A program made the translations under genes and the position numbers. Shown piece by piece: positions 17,046-26,819 of a stretch of DNA of 57,135 nt. Origin of the DNA: Planctomycetaceae bacterium (GTDB lineage: Bacteria > Planctomycetota > Planctomycetia > Pirellulales > Pirellulaceae); contig SXOA01000124.1 in assembly GCA_005778405.1 (NCBI GenBank), positions 1-57,135 of the forward strand, written 5' to 3'. The notes under the pieces were generated by a model. The model ran no database searches. It had not been told where the DNA came from and saw nothing but the letters and a program-made list of their open reading frames with translations. Position 1 is the first letter of the stretch. Every line of letters starts with the position of its first letter.

Positions 17046-18740
17046 TTATTCCGCGGTCACCTTCTTCGGCACGGTCTTCGTATACCACAACAGCCGGCCA
17101 AGCAGACGGAAGTAGAGGATTATCAGAAACACAAAAAGGGCGGCCGCGAAGATGGACGAAAAAATCAATCCGACCCCTCCAGAATTAGTCCCCAGTTCCA
17201 ATAGCACGACACCGATCGTCGCGATCATAAAGATGAAGAACGACAGGACGTAAAGTGTAATCCAGCCGTCACCGTGGGAGCGAAGAGATCTCAATACCTT
17301 CCCGGAAATGAGATGCACCGGAGAACTTTCCGTAACTATCGAGGCAAAGGGGAGCGGAAAAATCGCCAGGAATGAGACCAGCACGGGGAAGGGGCTAAAC
17401 AGCTCGGCACCGTGCCCCACCAGGATAAACATGCTGGCAATAACGCTTCCTGGCAGGATGGCGAGGGCTCCCGCGATGGGGATATAGAACGCAGATCCGA
17501 TCCATTCGGTCACATTCCAGTCCGGCCAGTCTTTGACCTGGTTGTCCCCATTGGCGGTATCCGTGGCGATCGCGAGCAAGCAAGGGGAAAGGCTCATCAG
17601 GACCAGAAAACCCAATAGCCCGGCAGTCAAAAGTGTGAAGATGCCGGTCAGTCCCTGACCTGAGACGCCATTCCCGAAAAACGAGAAAACAATGGCCATT
17701 CCGATGCTGTACGCAGCCACGCGCAGCAGCAATTGCAGATCGGTGAAAATAGAAAGGATGCCGACATAGAATGGGCTCTTTTGCCAGGCTCCCGCGGCTC
17801 GTGGGTCCGAGATAAAGCCCCATTCCGCGTCATTCCAAGATGGCTCCTTCCGTTCGTCCCTCGGCGGCGGCGGGACATCGGGAACTTTGACTTCCGTTCT
17901 CGTCTCGATCCGCTGGACAGGAGCGCTCAAGACAACTTCCTGTTCGTCCAGGTCTTGTTCCTGCAGCGGCATTGCCGGTGGCGCTGGGGCCAAAGTTGTA
18001 GCGGCTACAGTCGCGGCGTTGGGGTCCGCAATCGCCGCGGGAAGTCGGCTCTCGTTCCACATCGGATCGACGGTATCCGGCAAACTGGTCGGACGCGCCT
18101 CAGTTCCAGGTGCCGCCGGTTCCTTGCGTGGTTGGGCTTTCGTATCCAGCAACTGCAATTCAGAATATTCGCCGCGGGTCTCCACCATCGGCTTATAGGT
18201 GGGGCGCTCGCCAGGGTCGCTGAGTTGAAACTCCTCCAGTTCGTCGAGCGTCTTTTTCTTGGGGGGGGGAGGAGCGACTTTGGGAGCTTTTACGGCGACG
18301 TCGGTGAAACAATCCGGGCAGCGGAGCGTCTCGCCAATCTGGTTCTCCTTGGCATACATCCGGGTGCCGCAGACGTTGCACACGACTGGTATTTCCACCA
18401 CCTTGGGAGGCGGAGGGACTGGCTTGGGAGGAGGTGGCTCTTGGCGATGTGCCGGCTGGGTGGCAGTGTTGGCGGTAGGGGAGAGTGGTCGAATGGGCGC
18501 AGGTGGAGGTGGCTTGGGCCCGTTCGGGGTTCGAACGGGTTGTGACGTTGGCGCTGCCGCTTGCGGTTTCGCGACAGGACCAATCGCCTGCGGAGTTGCC
18601 GGCGCGCTCTCGGCCGTTCCGCCAGGAAGGGGAAATCCCTTGCCGCACTTCGGGCAATTGCAAATCGAACCGGGAGCCAGTGGCGGAGCCTTGATGCTTC
18701 CCTGGCAGTGCGGACAGGTGATTCGTTGCGCGGTGGCCAT
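17046..18740 (-). CDS. Zinc-ribbon, Pro-rich, multi-spanning membrane protein
   Basis: 564 aa. The N-terminus has a zinc ribbon 'ITCPHCQGSIKAPPLAPGS' followed by 'CNCPKCGKGFPLPG'. A Pro/Ala-rich linker leads to a second ribbon ('VVCNVCGTRMYAKENQIG', 'RCPDCFTDVAV') near residues 105-150. The middle is charged and disordered, and the last 230 residues contain four to six hydrophobic segments. Such zinc-ribbon plus membrane proteins are common but uncharacterised in planctomycetes. It is convergent with the histidine kinase gene. The function is unknown. Confidence 0.75.
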   Translation of the reverse strand: MATAQRITCPHCQGSIKAPPLAPGSICNCPKCGKGFPLPGGTAESAPATPQAIGPVAKPQAAAPTSQPVRTPNGPKPPPPAPIRPLSPTANTATQPAHRQEPPPPKPVPPPPKVVEIPVVCNVCGTRMYAKENQIGETLRCPDCFTDVAVKAPKVAPPPPKKKTLDELEEFQLSDPGERPTYKPMVETRGEYSELQLLDTKAQPRKEPAAPGTEARPTSLPDTVDPMWNESRLPAAIADPNAATVAATTLAPAPPAMPLQEQDLDEQEVVLSAPVQRIETRTEVKVPDVPPPPRDERKEPSWNDAEWGFISDPRAAGAWQKSPFYVGILSIFTDLQLLLRVAAYSIGMAIVFSFFGNGVSGQGLTGIFTLLTAGLLGFLVLMSLSPCLLAIATDTANGDNQVKDWPDWNVTEWIGSAFYIPIAGALAILPGSVIASMFILVGHGAELFSPFPVLVSFLAIFPLPFASIVTESSPVHLISGKVLRSLRSHGDGWITLYVLSFFIFMIATIGVVLLELGTNSGGVGLIFSSIFAAALFVFLIILYFRLLGRLLWYTKTVPKKVTAE

Positions 18741-18852
18741 CGCCCACTATTCTACTCGTCCGGCGGTTCCTCGGCAGAGACATTTACACGAAAAAAGCCT
18801 TCGCGAAGCAGGTGCTCCGCGAAGGCTCTGGCTTATCGATGGAGCCGTTCGC

Positions 18853-19653
18853 TTAGTGGCGGCGGGCATTGAAATCGAGGAACCACCATCCGTCATCCCA
18901 TTCCAGAGTCACTTTCCGCCAGCCCAGCGGAACCTGAGGATAGGGGTAGAACGGGCCGATGTAAGGCCATGCGGTGGGAGAGTACTGCTTGGGGTACGTC
19001 ACAGCCGCGTAGTTCGGGTGCGAGGCGTAGCTCGGCCAGGCATAGCCGGGCATGTTGGGATGGTCGTAGCGAGCCGCGGCCATTCCCGTCGCTCCGCCGC
19101 CGGAAACCGGCATGGGAGCGCCAGCGCCTTCACCTTGATAGGCGATGGTGCGGGCCGGGCCATACGCCAAGGGGACCTGAGTAGTCGACCGGGCATAAAC
19201 ATATGGAATCGGCTGCATCTGCTGCATTTGCTGCGGCACCTGCTGAACCGGAATGGGCTGCAACTGGGCCGGAGCGGCAACGGGTTGGGGTGCGGCGGCT
19301 TCAGTGCCGTTCACGCCTGTTCCCACTTCGTGCGCCACGGGAGTGAAAGCCTGCTTGACCGGCGCCTTTTCGACGCTGAGGTCATTCACGACCTGCTTCA
19401 CACCCTTGACCCGAGCGGCAATGTTCAGAGCGAGCGACCGCTGCTCTTCCGTGGAAACGCGGCCCGTGAGCCAGACCGTTCCATCGGTTTCGACTTTGAG
19501 GTCGATGCTGAAGCCTTTAAGGTTGCCTGCCGACTTCTCGGCGCTCAGCTTCTCCACGATGGTCTTGGCAATTTGCTGGTCATTCCCCAGCACAACCGAC
19601 GTACCGAGCGCGGCCAGCGCTAGGAATGTCAATCGGAATACGTAACGTCGCAT
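18853..19653 (-). CDS. Exported BON-domain protein
   Basis: 266 aa from the ATG at 19653, which has a GGAGGGGGG Shine-Dalgarno; a longer frame extends upstream but lacks a good start. A signal peptide covers residues 1-23 ('VFRLTFLALAALGTSVVLG'). The BON domain spans about 25-95 ('IAKTIVEKLSAEKSAGNLKG', 'LKVETDGTVWLTGRVSTEEQ', 'AARVKGVKQVVNDLSVEKA'), the fold of OsmY-type envelope proteins that contact phospholipid. The C-terminal half is Pro/Gln/Tyr/Gly-rich and ends in 'VTLEWDDGWWFLDFNARRH'. It probably acts in the periplasm or outer envelope. Confidence 0.82.
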   Translation of the reverse strand: MRRYVFRLTFLALAALGTSVVLGNDQQIAKTIVEKLSAEKSAGNLKGFSIDLKVETDGTVWLTGRVSTEEQRSLALNIAARVKGVKQVVNDLSVEKAPVKQAFTPVAHEVGTGVNGTEAAAPQPVAAPAQLQPIPVQQVPQQMQQMQPIPYVYARSTTQVPLAYGPARTIAYQGEGAGAPMPVSGGGATGMAAARYDHPNMPGYAWPSYASHPNYAAVTYPKQYSPTAWPYIGPFYPYPQVPLGWRKVTLEWDDGWWFLDFNARRH

Positions 19654-20294
19654 GGGTCCCCCCTCCTGAGGATGAAAATGCGTGTCCTGGTGCAATCCCG
19701 CGTGGGTTCCCGGCCGGGTCTGGATCGTCCGGACGGGAGCGGGCGCGAATCTTTCGAGCGTCGTAAAGGCGTCAAGTCCGAGCCGGTTCGCCTGGGTGCT
19801 GCGGCGGCTACAAGAGCCGCGGCCATGGGTGCGCCCAAGGCGCGGAACCGGTTCGGACATGGTTGCCCGATAATACTTGTCGGAATCCGGCCCTGCCAAA
19901 TGGTAGGATTTTTTCGATTTTGCCACGCCTTTGGGTGGAAGAGACTGAAGCGAAAGCACCGATTGAACCGCCGCGCGTAAAGGTTTGACGGCTAGGGAGT
20001 TTCTGCGGGGCTAGCGGTCTTCAACGAGAAGAGGAAACCGCGGAGATCGCAGAGGTACGCGGAGGAGGAAATCAGAGGCAGTGTCTCTGAAAGACATGAC
20101 CGTAGAATGATGTGGAATGAACCAGATTTGATATTTAACTCTCTTATCTTCCTCCGCGATCTCTGCGAACTCCGCGGTAAATCCCAGTCAGGCATCGATT
20201 TGCGAGTTTTACCCGAATTGCGTAATTTCCCTTTGCGCGGTTTACTGGCTACTCCCTAACTGCTTTCTGCCCACTGCTTACTGCCTACTTTCCC
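19654..20294. other. 641-bp divergent intergenic region rich in repeats
   Basis: Lies between the BON gene (minus) and ileS (plus), and should hold both promoters. I found no convincing gene. It contains the inverted repeat at 20036-20180 and a pyrimidine-rich ACTGCCTACT-like tract at about 20247-20289 directly before the ileS start. No T-box or other leader RNA could be recognised by eye. Confidence 0.6.
20036..20180. repeat. CCGCGGAGATCGCAGAGG-type inverted repeat
   Basis: The left arm (20036-20070, AACCGCGGAGATCGCAGAGG onward) and right arm (20148-20180, ending TCTGCGAACTCCGCGGTAA) are inverted, imperfect copies about 33 bp long around an AT-richer 77-bp centre. Repeats of this GCGGAG/CGCAGAG style are familiar from environmental bacterial genomes. 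Nothing coding is visible in the loop. Confidence 0.78.
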
Positions 20295-23200
20295 ATGTTC
20301 CAACCCGTCCCCTCCTCCCCCTCGTTCCCCAAGCTGGAAGAAGAAGTCCTGAAATTCTGGGCCGAGCGGAAGATTTATGAGCAGTCGCTGGCCAGGCGGG
20401 CGGGGGCTCCGCGGTTCGTCTTCTATGAAGGCCCCCCGACCGCTAACGGCATGCCCCACCCCGGCCACTGTCTGACCCGGGCCATCAAGGACCTCTTCCC
20501 GCGCTACCGCACCATGCGGGGCTACCTCTGCGAACGCAAAGCCGGCTGGGACACCCACGGCCTGCCGGTCGAGGTCGAGGTCTGCAAGGAGCTCGGCATC
20601 CACGCCAAGGAAGAAATCGAAGCCTACGGCATCGAGCCTTTCATTCACAAATGCCAGGAATCGGTCTGGCGGTACATGAAGGAGTGGGAACGCCTCACCG
20701 AGCGGATCGGCTTCTGGATTCGGCTCGACGAGGCGTATGTCACGTATCACCAAAGCTATGTCGAGAGCGTTTGGTGGTCGCTGAAGAATCTGTTCGACCG
20801 CGGGCTGCTCTACCAGGGTCACAAGATCGTTTGGTGGTGGGCTCAGGGGGGAACGGCGCTTTCGGCCGGCGAAGTGGGGCAGGGATATCGAGAAGTGGCA
20901 GACCCGAGCGTGTATGTGTTGTTTCCGCTGCTGGACGATGCCGGCGCAAAGACCGATGTTTCGCTACTCGTCTGGACAACCACTCCATGGACGCTGCCGA
21001 GCAATCAGTTTGCAGCGGTGCATCCGGAATTGGAGTATGCGACGGTTGAAGATGGCGAGTCTGGGAAAAAGTTTGTCATGGCGGCGGCGCTGGTGGAGAC
21101 AATTGCGGGGAAGGTGAAGCGAGAGTTGAAGGTTGTCTCGACATGTAAAGGAACGGCTCTGCTTGGAAAACGGTATTTGCCGCCGTTTGACTACTACCAC
21201 AAAACTCTTGGAAACAAGACCGGCACCCTAAAGGCCGGCGGCAAGCAGCACGTCGCCTGGCGAGTTACAGCCGCCAGTTTCGTCACGATCGACAGCGGCT
21301 CGGGACTCGTTCACGAAGCACCTGCTTTTGGTGAAGTAGACTTTCAATTGTTGATTGAAGAACAGGCGAGATTTGTTGCTGGCGAGGGACCACAAATGAT
21401 CTGCGCCGTTGGTCCTGATGGCAAATTCACCTCCGAAGCCCCCGACTACCAAGGACGCTGGGTCAAAGACTGCGACAAGGACATTACCCGCCGACTGCGG
21501 GACGAAGGGAAACTGTATCACCAAGAGCAGTACCTCCACGACTACCCATTCTGCTGGCGGGCCGACGAAGACCCGCTGATTCAGTATCCCCGCCGAAGCT
21601 GGTTCATCAAAACGACGCAGTTCAAGGACGCGATGCTCGCCAATAACGAGCAGATCAACTGGCTGCCGGCGCATATCAAGCACGGGCGGTTCGGGAATTT
21701 TCTGGAATCGAACGTCGATTGGGCCCTTTCCCGCGAACGCTATTGGGGCACGCCGCTGCCGATCTGGGTCTGCGAGCAGACCGGCAAGATGGAAGGGATC
21801 GGCAGCTATGAAGAATTGCTCGCCAAGCCTGGCATTACCGGCACCGAAGTTTGGGACGCCGCCAAAATAGCCAAGCCGAGCCTCCCCGATGACCTGAAAG
21901 TCCATAAGCCGTACATCGACGCGGTCACCTACGACTCCCCCTTCGCCGTCGGCGCGAAAATGAAGCGGGTCACCGAAGTCATCGACTGCTGGTACGACAG
22001 CGGCGCGATGCCGTTCGCACAGTGGGGCTTTCCTCACACGAATCAGGACAAGTTCCGCGAGCAGTTCCCCGCCGACTTCATCAGCGAAGCCCTGGATCAG
22101 ACGCGGGGGTGGTTTTATAGCCAACTCGCGATCAGCACGATGCTTTTCGGAGAGCGGAAAGCGGAAAGCGGAAAGCGGATGGAAGAAGAAGAGTCTTCCG
22201 CTTTCGGCTTTCCGACCTCCGCTTTTCCTTCCCCCCACCCCTACCGCAACTGCATCGTCCTCGGCCTCATGCTTGGCGAGGATGGACAGAAGATGTCCAA
22301 AAGCAAGCGGAATTACCGCGAGCCGGGGGAGATCTTCGACAAGTTCGGGGCCGACGCCCTCCGCTGGTACTTCTTCGCCAACCAGCCACCATGGACAAGC
22401 ATTCGCTACAAAGAACAGGCGATCAAAGACAGCATCCCGGAGTTCCTGCTGCGGCTTTGGAACTGCTACAGCTTCTTCGTCATCTACGCGAAGATCGACG
22501 ACTTCGATCCGGCGACGACGATTGGCGCTCGTCCCGTTTCGCAGCGCTCCGAGCTCGACCGGTGGATTGTCAGCGAGCGAAATCGCACCTGTGCGGCTGT
22601 CGTCGAGCGAATGGACGCCTACGATAACTTCGAAGCGTGCAAGAGGATCAACGAGTTCATTGACGCCCTCTCCAACTGGTACGTCCGCCGCAGCCGCGAT
22701 CGCTTTTGGGCCGCGGACAAGCAATCATTGGAGAAGCTTGACGCCTATTGGACGCTCTACGAGTCCCTGCTGACCACCTGCAAGCTTATCGCTCCGTTCA
22801 CGCCGTTCATCGCGGAAACCATCTGGCAGAACTTGGCGGGAAGTGTGATGCGAGAGTCACCCACCCTCAATAGAGAGTTTTCGTTTGTTGAAAGTGTCCA
22901 CCTCAACGATTTCCCTGTCGGAGATCCCGCTCTCATTGATGAAACCCTCTCCGCCCAGATGAAGCTTCTCCGCGAGATCGCCTCCCTTGGCCTCTCTGCT
23001 CGCATGGCGAACAAGCTCAAAGTCCGCCAGCCGCTAGCGAAAGTGGAGGTTATTCTGTCGGATGACACGCACCAAAAGTGGCTGCAACAGCACAACGAAC
23101 TGCTCCGCGACGAGCTCAACGTCAAGCAAATCGAATACGCCACCAGCGCCGAGCAATACATCACCTACGTCGTCCAGCCGAACTTCAAACAGCTTGGCCC

Positions 23201-23705
23201 CAAGATCGGCAAGCTGCTTCCCGGCGTGAAAACGGCACTTGGCAAAGCGGACGGCGCGGCGCTACTAGCTGAGCTCAGTTCCACGGGCAAAGTCGTGCTG
23301 AGCATCGGCGGCGAAAAAGTCGAACTCGACAACGAAGACATCCAGGTCCGACTGCAAGCCAAACCCGGCTGGGCGGCAGCACAAGGCTCCGGCTGCGTGG
23401 TGGTGCTCGCCACCGAGCTCACACCGGAATTGCTCGCGGAGGGTCTTGCTCGTGATGTCGTTCGGCTCATTCAGGACCGACGCAAGGACATCGGACTCGA
23501 TTTCACAGACCGTATCGAAGTCGGCATCGTCGGCACTTCACCTGCGTTACAGAAAGCGATCGGCGACAACCTGGAATACATCAGTGGCGAGACGCTGTCG
23601 ATCGAGGTTGCCTTCGATGCATTGGCCAGCGACACAGGAACTGAGCTGGAACTCGGTGACGAGAAGCTGACGCTCTACGTGCGCAAGGTGTCCGGTAATG
23701 GCTAA
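20295..23705 (+). CDS. ileS: Isoleucyl-tRNA synthetase with an in-frame repeat insertion
   Basis: 1136 aa. Class I synthetase charging tRNA-Ile. The HIGH-type motif is '[17 protein letters not shown]' near residue 55, followed by '[20 protein letters not shown]'. The editing domain lies around 200-400 ('[20 protein letters not shown]'). The tryptophan/zinc-side motif is '[16 protein letters not shown]' and the KMSKS motif is '[18 protein letters not shown]' near 666. Length and C-terminal organisation fit the eukaryote-like type 2 IleRS. Residues about 620-645, just before the KMSKS block, are encoded by a GCGGAAAGC palindrome absent from normal IleRS (see 22152-22228). The frame is preserved. 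The ATG of purN overlaps its last codons. Confidence 0.95.
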   Translation: MFQPVPSSPSFPKLEEEVLKFWAERKIYEQSLARRAGAPRFVFYEGPPTANGMPHPGHCLTRAIKDLFPRYRTMRGYLCERKAGWDTHGLPVEVEVCKELGIHAKEEIEAYGIEPFIHKCQESVWRYMKEWERLTERIGFWIRLDEAYVTYHQSYVESVWWSLKNLFDRGLLYQGHKIVWWWAQGGTALSAGEVGQGYREVADPSVYVLFPLLDDAGAKTDVSLLVWTTTPWTLPSNQFAAVHPELEYATVEDGESGKKFVMAAALVETIAGKVKRELKVVSTCKGTALLGKRYLPPFDYYHKTLGNKTGTLKAGGKQHVAWRVTAASFVTIDSGSGLVHEAPAFGEVDFQLLIEEQARFVAGEGPQMICAVGPDGKFTSEAPDYQGRWVKDCDKDITRRLRDEGKLYHQEQYLHDYPFCWRADEDPLIQYPRRSWFIKTTQFKDAMLANNEQINWLPAHIKHGRFGNFLESNVDWALSRERYWGTPLPIWVCEQTGKMEGIGSYEELLAKPGITGTEVWDAAKIAKPSLPDDLKVHKPYIDAVTYDSPFAVGAKMKRVTEVIDCWYDSGAMPFAQWGFPHTNQDKFREQFPADFISEALDQTRGWFYSQLAISTMLFGERKAESGKRMEEEESSAFGFPTSAFPSPHPYRNCIVLGLMLGEDGQKMSKSKRNYREPGEIFDKFGADALRWYFFANQPPWTSIRYKEQAIKDSIPEFLLRLWNCYSFFVIYAKIDDFDPATTIGARPVSQRSELDRWIVSERNRTCAAVVERMDAYDNFEACKRINEFIDALSNWYVRRSRDRFWAADKQSLEKLDAYWTLYESLLTTCKLIAPFTPFIAETIWQNLAGSVMRESPTLNREFSFVESVHLNDFPVGDPALIDETLSAQMKLLREIASLGLSARMANKLKVRQPLAKVEVILSDDTHQKWLQQHNELLRDELNVKQIEYATSAEQYITYVVQPNFKQLGPKIGKLLPGVKTALGKADGAALLAELSSTGKVVLSIGGEKVELDNEDIQVRLQAKPGWAAAQGSGCVVVLATELTPELLAEGLARDVVRLIQDRRKDIGLDFTDRIEVGIVGTSPALQKAIGDNLEYISGETLSIEVAFDALASDTGTELELGDEKLTLYVRKVSGNG
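22152..22228. repeat. GCGGAAAGC palindrome translated inside ileS
   Basis: The left arm has four GCGGAAA units (22152-22186) and the right arm has TTCCGCTTTCGGCTTTCCG (22194-22228). Together they form an imperfect hairpin inserted in frame between 'STMLFGE' and '[18 protein letters not shown]'. The same family appears between yeaH and spoVR at 40726-40793. Confidence 0.88.
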
Positions 23706-24318
23706 GCTCCTCCGCATCGCCGTCCTCATTTCCGGCGGCGGGACGACGCTGCGCAATTTGATTGCGAAAATCCGCGAAGGGAAGCTCAACGCGGAGATCT
23801 GCCTGGTTGTCTCCAGCAATCCGTCGGCCAAGGGACTGGAGTTCGCCCAAGACGCGGGAGTCAAGACGCTGGTGGTGGAGAAGAAGAATGAGCTATCCGG
23901 GGACGCTTATAGCGAAGCGACGTTCGGACCGTGCCGAGCAGCTGGAGCGGAGGTGGTGGTGATGGGGGGATTTCTCAAGCATGTGCTCATTCCCCCGGAC
24001 TTCGAAAACCGCGTGGTCAACATTCATCCGGCACTGATTCCGGCATTCTGCGGCAAAGGGATGTATGGACATCACGTCCACGAAGCGGTCTTGGCGGCCG
24101 GCGCGACGACAAGCGGCTGCACGGTGCATTTTGTGGACAATCTCTATGACCACGGCCCGGTCATCTTGCAACGGAGCGTGCCGGTTATGCCGAATGACAC
24201 GCCCGAAACGCTGGCGGCTCGTGCCTTTGAGGCGGAGTGCGAAGCGCTCCCGGAAGCGATTAACCTGATAGCGGCAGGGAGAGTTTCCGTGCAGAATGGC
24301 AACGTAAATCTGGCGTAA
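23698..24318 (+). CDS. purN: Phosphoribosylglycinamide formyltransferase
   Basis: 206 aa. Transfers formyl from 10-formyl-THF to GAR in purine synthesis. Motifs are the N-terminal '[19 protein letters not shown]' (usual form SGxGSN/T) and the active-site block '[20 protein letters not shown]' with the catalytic His, then '[20 protein letters not shown]' with the catalytic Asp. It overlaps the 3' end of ileS by 8 bases, so translation is coupled. There is no further coupling to the DeoR gene, which starts 185 bp later. Confidence 0.94.
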   Translation: MAKLLRIAVLISGGGTTLRNLIAKIREGKLNAEICLVVSSNPSAKGLEFAQDAGVKTLVVEKKNELSGDAYSEATFGPCRAAGAEVVVMGGFLKHVLIPPDFENRVVNIHPALIPAFCGKGMYGHHVHEAVLAAGATTSGCTVHFVDNLYDHGPVILQRSVPVMPNDTPETLAARAFEAECEALPEAINLIAAGRVSVQNGNVNLA

Positions 24319-24489
24319 TTGAGCAAACCATAGCGATCTCAAGGGTCGCATTCTGCCACATAAAGTCATTGTGCAATTGGTGTTATGTCGCTGGACAACA
24401 ATCTTCCTCATTGTGATAGCTTTCTTCCACATCCTCCTTGCATTCCTTCCATTCGCCGCGCATAATTAGGCAACCTGCGGGGAGTTTGC

Positions 24490-24496
24490 GGAAGGA
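24490..24496 (+). promoter_or_regulatory. Shine-Dalgarno deciding the GTG start of the DeoR regulator
   Basis: GGAAGGA lies 7 bases before the GTG at 24504. Upstream in-frame starts would add a leader with no family similarity, so this site decides the start. Confidence 0.6.
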
Positions 24497-24503
24497 TGCT
24501 AGC

Positions 24504-25304
24504 GTGCTAAAACAGTCCCTCACTGAAGACCGGCGAAATCGTTTGACGGAATTGGTCCGAGTGCGTGGGTTCGCATCCCTGCCGGATTTGGCGGAAGAAC
24601 TGGCCGTATCGGAGTCCACGGTCCGGCGTGACCTAGATTATCTGGAAGAAATCGGCGTGGCTCAGCGGACGCACGGGGGTGTCTTTTACACCGGGCCGTC
24701 CCCCAAGCTCGCCCATTTCGACCAGCGGCAGTCGATGAACTGGGACAAAAAGCGGCGGATTGCTGCCGCAGCGGCCCGGCTTATTGACGACAACGACACG
24801 ATCCTGCTCGATGGCGGCAGCACCACGTACGAACTGGCTCAGCTCCTCGTGGGACGGCCGCTGCAAGTAGTTACCAACTCGCTGCCGGTGGCGAACCTGT
24901 TCACGTCGAGTGACGCGGACCTGGTGCTCCTCGGTGGTTACGTCCACAGCCGCACGGGAGTGTCGCTCGGGCCGTACGCGAATCAGATGCTCGCCGGGCT
25001 CAACGTGCGGCGGGCGGTGCTGAGCGTGGCGGGAGCGAATGAGCGGGGATATTACAACAGCAATTTGCTCCTCGTGGAAACCGAGCGGGCGATGATGGCG
25101 AGTGCGGAGGAAGTGATCGTCGTGGCGGACAGCACGAAGTTCGGGCACACCAGCCTGGCTCTGCTCTGCCCGCTGGATGAGATCGACGTGCTGGTGACGG
25201 ATGCGGAAATTGGCCCCGAGTGGCAAACACGACTGACGGAAGCAGGAGTGCGAGTGGTGACGGCGGAGCCGGGCGAAAGCAAACAGTTGGAAAAGGCTTC
25301 ATGA
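24504..25304 (+). CDS. DeoR-family repressor of the microcompartment operon
   Basis: 266 aa from a GTG start. The N-terminal winged helix reads '[20 protein letters not shown]' then '[20 protein letters not shown]' and 'THGGVFY', the DeoR signature. The C-terminal sugar-phosphate-sensing domain has '[18 protein letters not shown]' and '[20 protein letters not shown]'. DeoR regulators normally respond to phosphorylated sugars and include fucose/rhamnose regulators. Its TGA overlaps the ATG of pduL (ATGA at 25301-25304), so it is the first gene of the BMC operon and probably autoregulated. The effector is inferred to be a deoxysugar phosphate. Confidence 0.9.
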   Translation: MLKQSLTEDRRNRLTELVRVRGFASLPDLAEELAVSESTVRRDLDYLEEIGVAQRTHGGVFYTGPSPKLAHFDQRQSMNWDKKRRIAAAAARLIDDNDTILLDGGSTTYELAQLLVGRPLQVVTNSLPVANLFTSSDADLVLLGGYVHSRTGVSLGPYANQMLAGLNVRRAVLSVAGANERGYYNSNLLLVETERAMMASAEEVIVVADSTKFGHTSLALLCPLDEIDVLVTDAEIGPEWQTRLTEAGVRVVTAEPGESKQLEKAS

Positions 25305-26020
25305 GCGCGGCAACTCTCGACCGGAACGTCGTCGAACAAATCGTGCGGCAAATCGTGCTGTCCCAGAGCGGGGCTCCGGCGAACGGCTCATCGTCGGCAC
25401 GAGGCAGCGAAGCGTACAAGCCGAACTTGATGGTCAGCATCTCGGCCCGGCATTGCCATCTGACGAATGAGCACGTCGAGATTCTTTTCGGCCCCGGCGC
25501 GAAGCTCACTACCGATAAGCCGCTTTATCAAGACGGCTTTTTCGCTGCTGAGCAGCAGGTGATGGTCGTCGGCCCCCGGCGGCGAATGTTGCCGACCGTG
25601 CGAGTCCTTGGCCCCACCCGTCCGTTCAGCCAGGTGGAACTTGCCTTCACCGACAGCATATCTCTCGGCATCGACGCCCCTGTCCGCCACAGTGGCAACA
25701 TCAAGGGAACCCCCGGCTGCGTGCTGGTCGGCCCCAAGGGAGTCGTCGAGCTGCAAGAAGGGGTCATTCGCGCGGCCCGGCACGTCCACATGAACCTCCG
25801 CGACTGCGAACACTTTGGCGTCAAAAACGGCGACCTGATGAAACTGCGGATCGAAAGCCCCATGAGCACCACCGTCTATGAAGACCTGCTTGTCCGGGCG
25901 GACGGCACCAGCAAGCTGGAAGTCCACATTGATACGGATGAAGGAAACGCGTGCTTCCTCGATGCGGCTACGAAAGTCGAATTGCTCAAGCAAGACGGCG
26001 GATGCAAGTGTAAACACTAG
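25301..26020 (+). CDS. pduL: PduL-type phosphate acyltransferase (BMC-associated)
   Basis: 239 aa from the ATG overlapping the deoR stop. Converts acyl-CoA plus phosphate to acyl-phosphate plus CoA inside the microcompartment. There are two PF06130-type beta-barrel units with zinc ligands in '[20 protein letters not shown]' and '[20 protein letters not shown]'. The N-terminal helix '[19 protein letters not shown]' followed by a Gly/Ser/Ala linker looks like an encapsulation peptide that docks to the shell. The Cys/Lys-rich tail (GGCKCKH) is a small oddity. Given the aldolase in the operon, the natural substrate is probably lactyl-CoA or propionyl-CoA (inference). Confidence 0.93.
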   Translation: MSAATLDRNVVEQIVRQIVLSQSGAPANGSSSARGSEAYKPNLMVSISARHCHLTNEHVEILFGPGAKLTTDKPLYQDGFFAAEQQVMVVGPRRRMLPTVRVLGPTRPFSQVELAFTDSISLGIDAPVRHSGNIKGTPGCVLVGPKGVVELQEGVIRAARHVHMNLRDCEHFGVKNGDLMKLRIESPMSTTVYEDLLVRADGTSKLEVHIDTDEGNACFLDAATKVELLKQDGGCKCKH

Positions 26021-26027
26021 CGGAAAG

Positions 26028-26075
26028 AGTGTTCAGTTTTCAGCCAGGAAAACGAATGGCTGAACACTGAAAACT
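26028..26075. repeat. Palindrome after pduL
   Basis: GTGTTCAGTTTTCAGCCA faces TGGCTGAACACTGAAAAC around a 10-base loop. The inner 8 bp (TTCAGCCA/TGGCTGAA) pair perfectly and the outer part pairs imperfectly. It is in the 99-bp gap between pduL and the first BMC-H gene. Confidence 0.7.
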
Positions 26076-26119
26076 TTTAACTCACCACTCACCTTTTTTT
26101 CACTTCCTGGAGTTTCTCA

Positions 26120-26419
26120 ATGGCAAAGACCATCGAAGCACTCGGCATGATTGAGACCAAGGGCTTCATCGCCCTGGTCGAAGCTACTGATGCCATGCTG
26201 AAAGCTGCCAATGTGCAGTTCGTCGGCTGGGACAAAGTTGGCAGCGGACTCGTGTCCGCGTTTGTAACCGGCGATGTCGCCGCGGTGAAATCCGCGACCG
26301 ACGCCGGAGCCGCCGCTGCCGGGCGGATTGGCGAAGTCGTCAGCGTGCAGGTCATTCCTCGCCCGCATGAAGACCTCGGCACCGTCCTCCCGCCTGGCCT
26401 CAAGCGAGCCAAGGCATAA
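26120..26419 (+). CDS. BMC-H hexameric shell protein 1
   Basis: 99 aa single-BMC-domain protein that forms the hexagonal tiles of the shell facets. Family landmarks: '[20 protein letters not shown]', '[18 protein letters not shown]', '[18 protein letters not shown]' and the C-terminal '[14 protein letters not shown]'. The Lys in ETKG and the PRPH motif are the usual inter-hexamer edge residues. The short tail ([10 protein letters not shown]) is basic. It is preceded by a purine-rich CTGGAG region and flanked on both sides by palindromes, which may tune its expression relative to the rest of the operon. Confidence 0.96.
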   Translation: MAKTIEALGMIETKGFIALVEATDAMLKAANVQFVGWDKVGSGLVSAFVTGDVAAVKSATDAGAAAAGRIGEVVSVQVIPRPHEDLGTVLPPGLKRAKA

Positions 26420-26450
26420 CGTAGCCGCACGCGGCCCGCGTGCTGGCTTC
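26420..26450. repeat. CGTAGCCGCACGCGG palindrome after BMC-H 1
   Basis: CGTAGCCGCACGCGGCCCGC followed by GTGCTGGC forms a GC-rich hairpin immediately after the TAA of the shell gene. The same family, as a full two-armed element, lies at 31666-31753 after the aldolase gene. Confidence 0.75.
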
Positions 26451-26484
26451 TGATAAATTTCCAACACTCAGCAAATCTCTCACC

Positions 26485-26754
26485 ATGAACACAGCAATCG
26501 GACTTCTCGAAACTAAAGGTCTGGTCGGCCTCGTCTCGGCGACCGACGCGATGGCCAAAGCCGCTAACGTGCAGATAGTCAAGCGAATCGGCATCGGCGG
26601 GGCACTCGTGACCACCATCGTCAGTGGCGACGTCGGCTCCGTCCGCGCAGCCGTCGAAGCGGGGGCCCAGGCCGCCCAGCAATCCGGCGAGCTCGTCGGC
26701 AGCCACGTCATTCCGCGCCCGGCGGAAGGATTGATGGACGCCTTCATGGCATAG
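26485..26754 (+). CDS. BMC-H hexameric shell protein 2
   Basis: 89 aa. 'AIGLLETKGLVGLVSATDAM', 'AKAANVQIVKRIGIGGALVT', 'TIVSGDVGSVRAAVEAGAQA' and 'LVGSHVIPRPAEGLMDAFMA' match the single BMC fold. It starts at the ATG at 26485; an upstream in-frame start would translate the preceding palindrome. The pore-loop region (KRIGIGGA) differs from paralogue 1 (GWDKVGSGL), so the two hexamers probably have different pore selectivity. Confidence 0.95.
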   Translation: MNTAIGLLETKGLVGLVSATDAMAKAANVQIVKRIGIGGALVTTIVSGDVGSVRAAVEAGAQAAQQSGELVGSHVIPRPAEGLMDAFMA

Positions 26755-26756
26755 TG

Positions 26757-26807
26757 TTGGGCCTTCGCCATTTGGACGAAGGGCAGGCTGGAAGCCAACC
26801 CCACTAA
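26757..26807. repeat. Hairpins between BMC-H 2 and the kinase gene
   Basis: GGCCTTCG / CGAAGGG and a degenerate GGGCAGGCTGGAAGCC motif (related to 14188-14208) fill the 65-bp gap. Confidence 0.6.
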
Positions 26808-26819
26808 CACGGAACTCCC

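Noticed and set aside
18515..18545. GGTTCGAAC-like sequence suggesting a tRNA T arm
   Set aside because: It lies within the Pro-rich coding region of the zinc-ribbon protein, and no acceptor or anticodon arms could be formed around it.
21228..22724. 498-codon minus-strand frame inside ileS
   Set aside because: Antisense shadow in GC-rich DNA; ileS motifs fix the plus strand.
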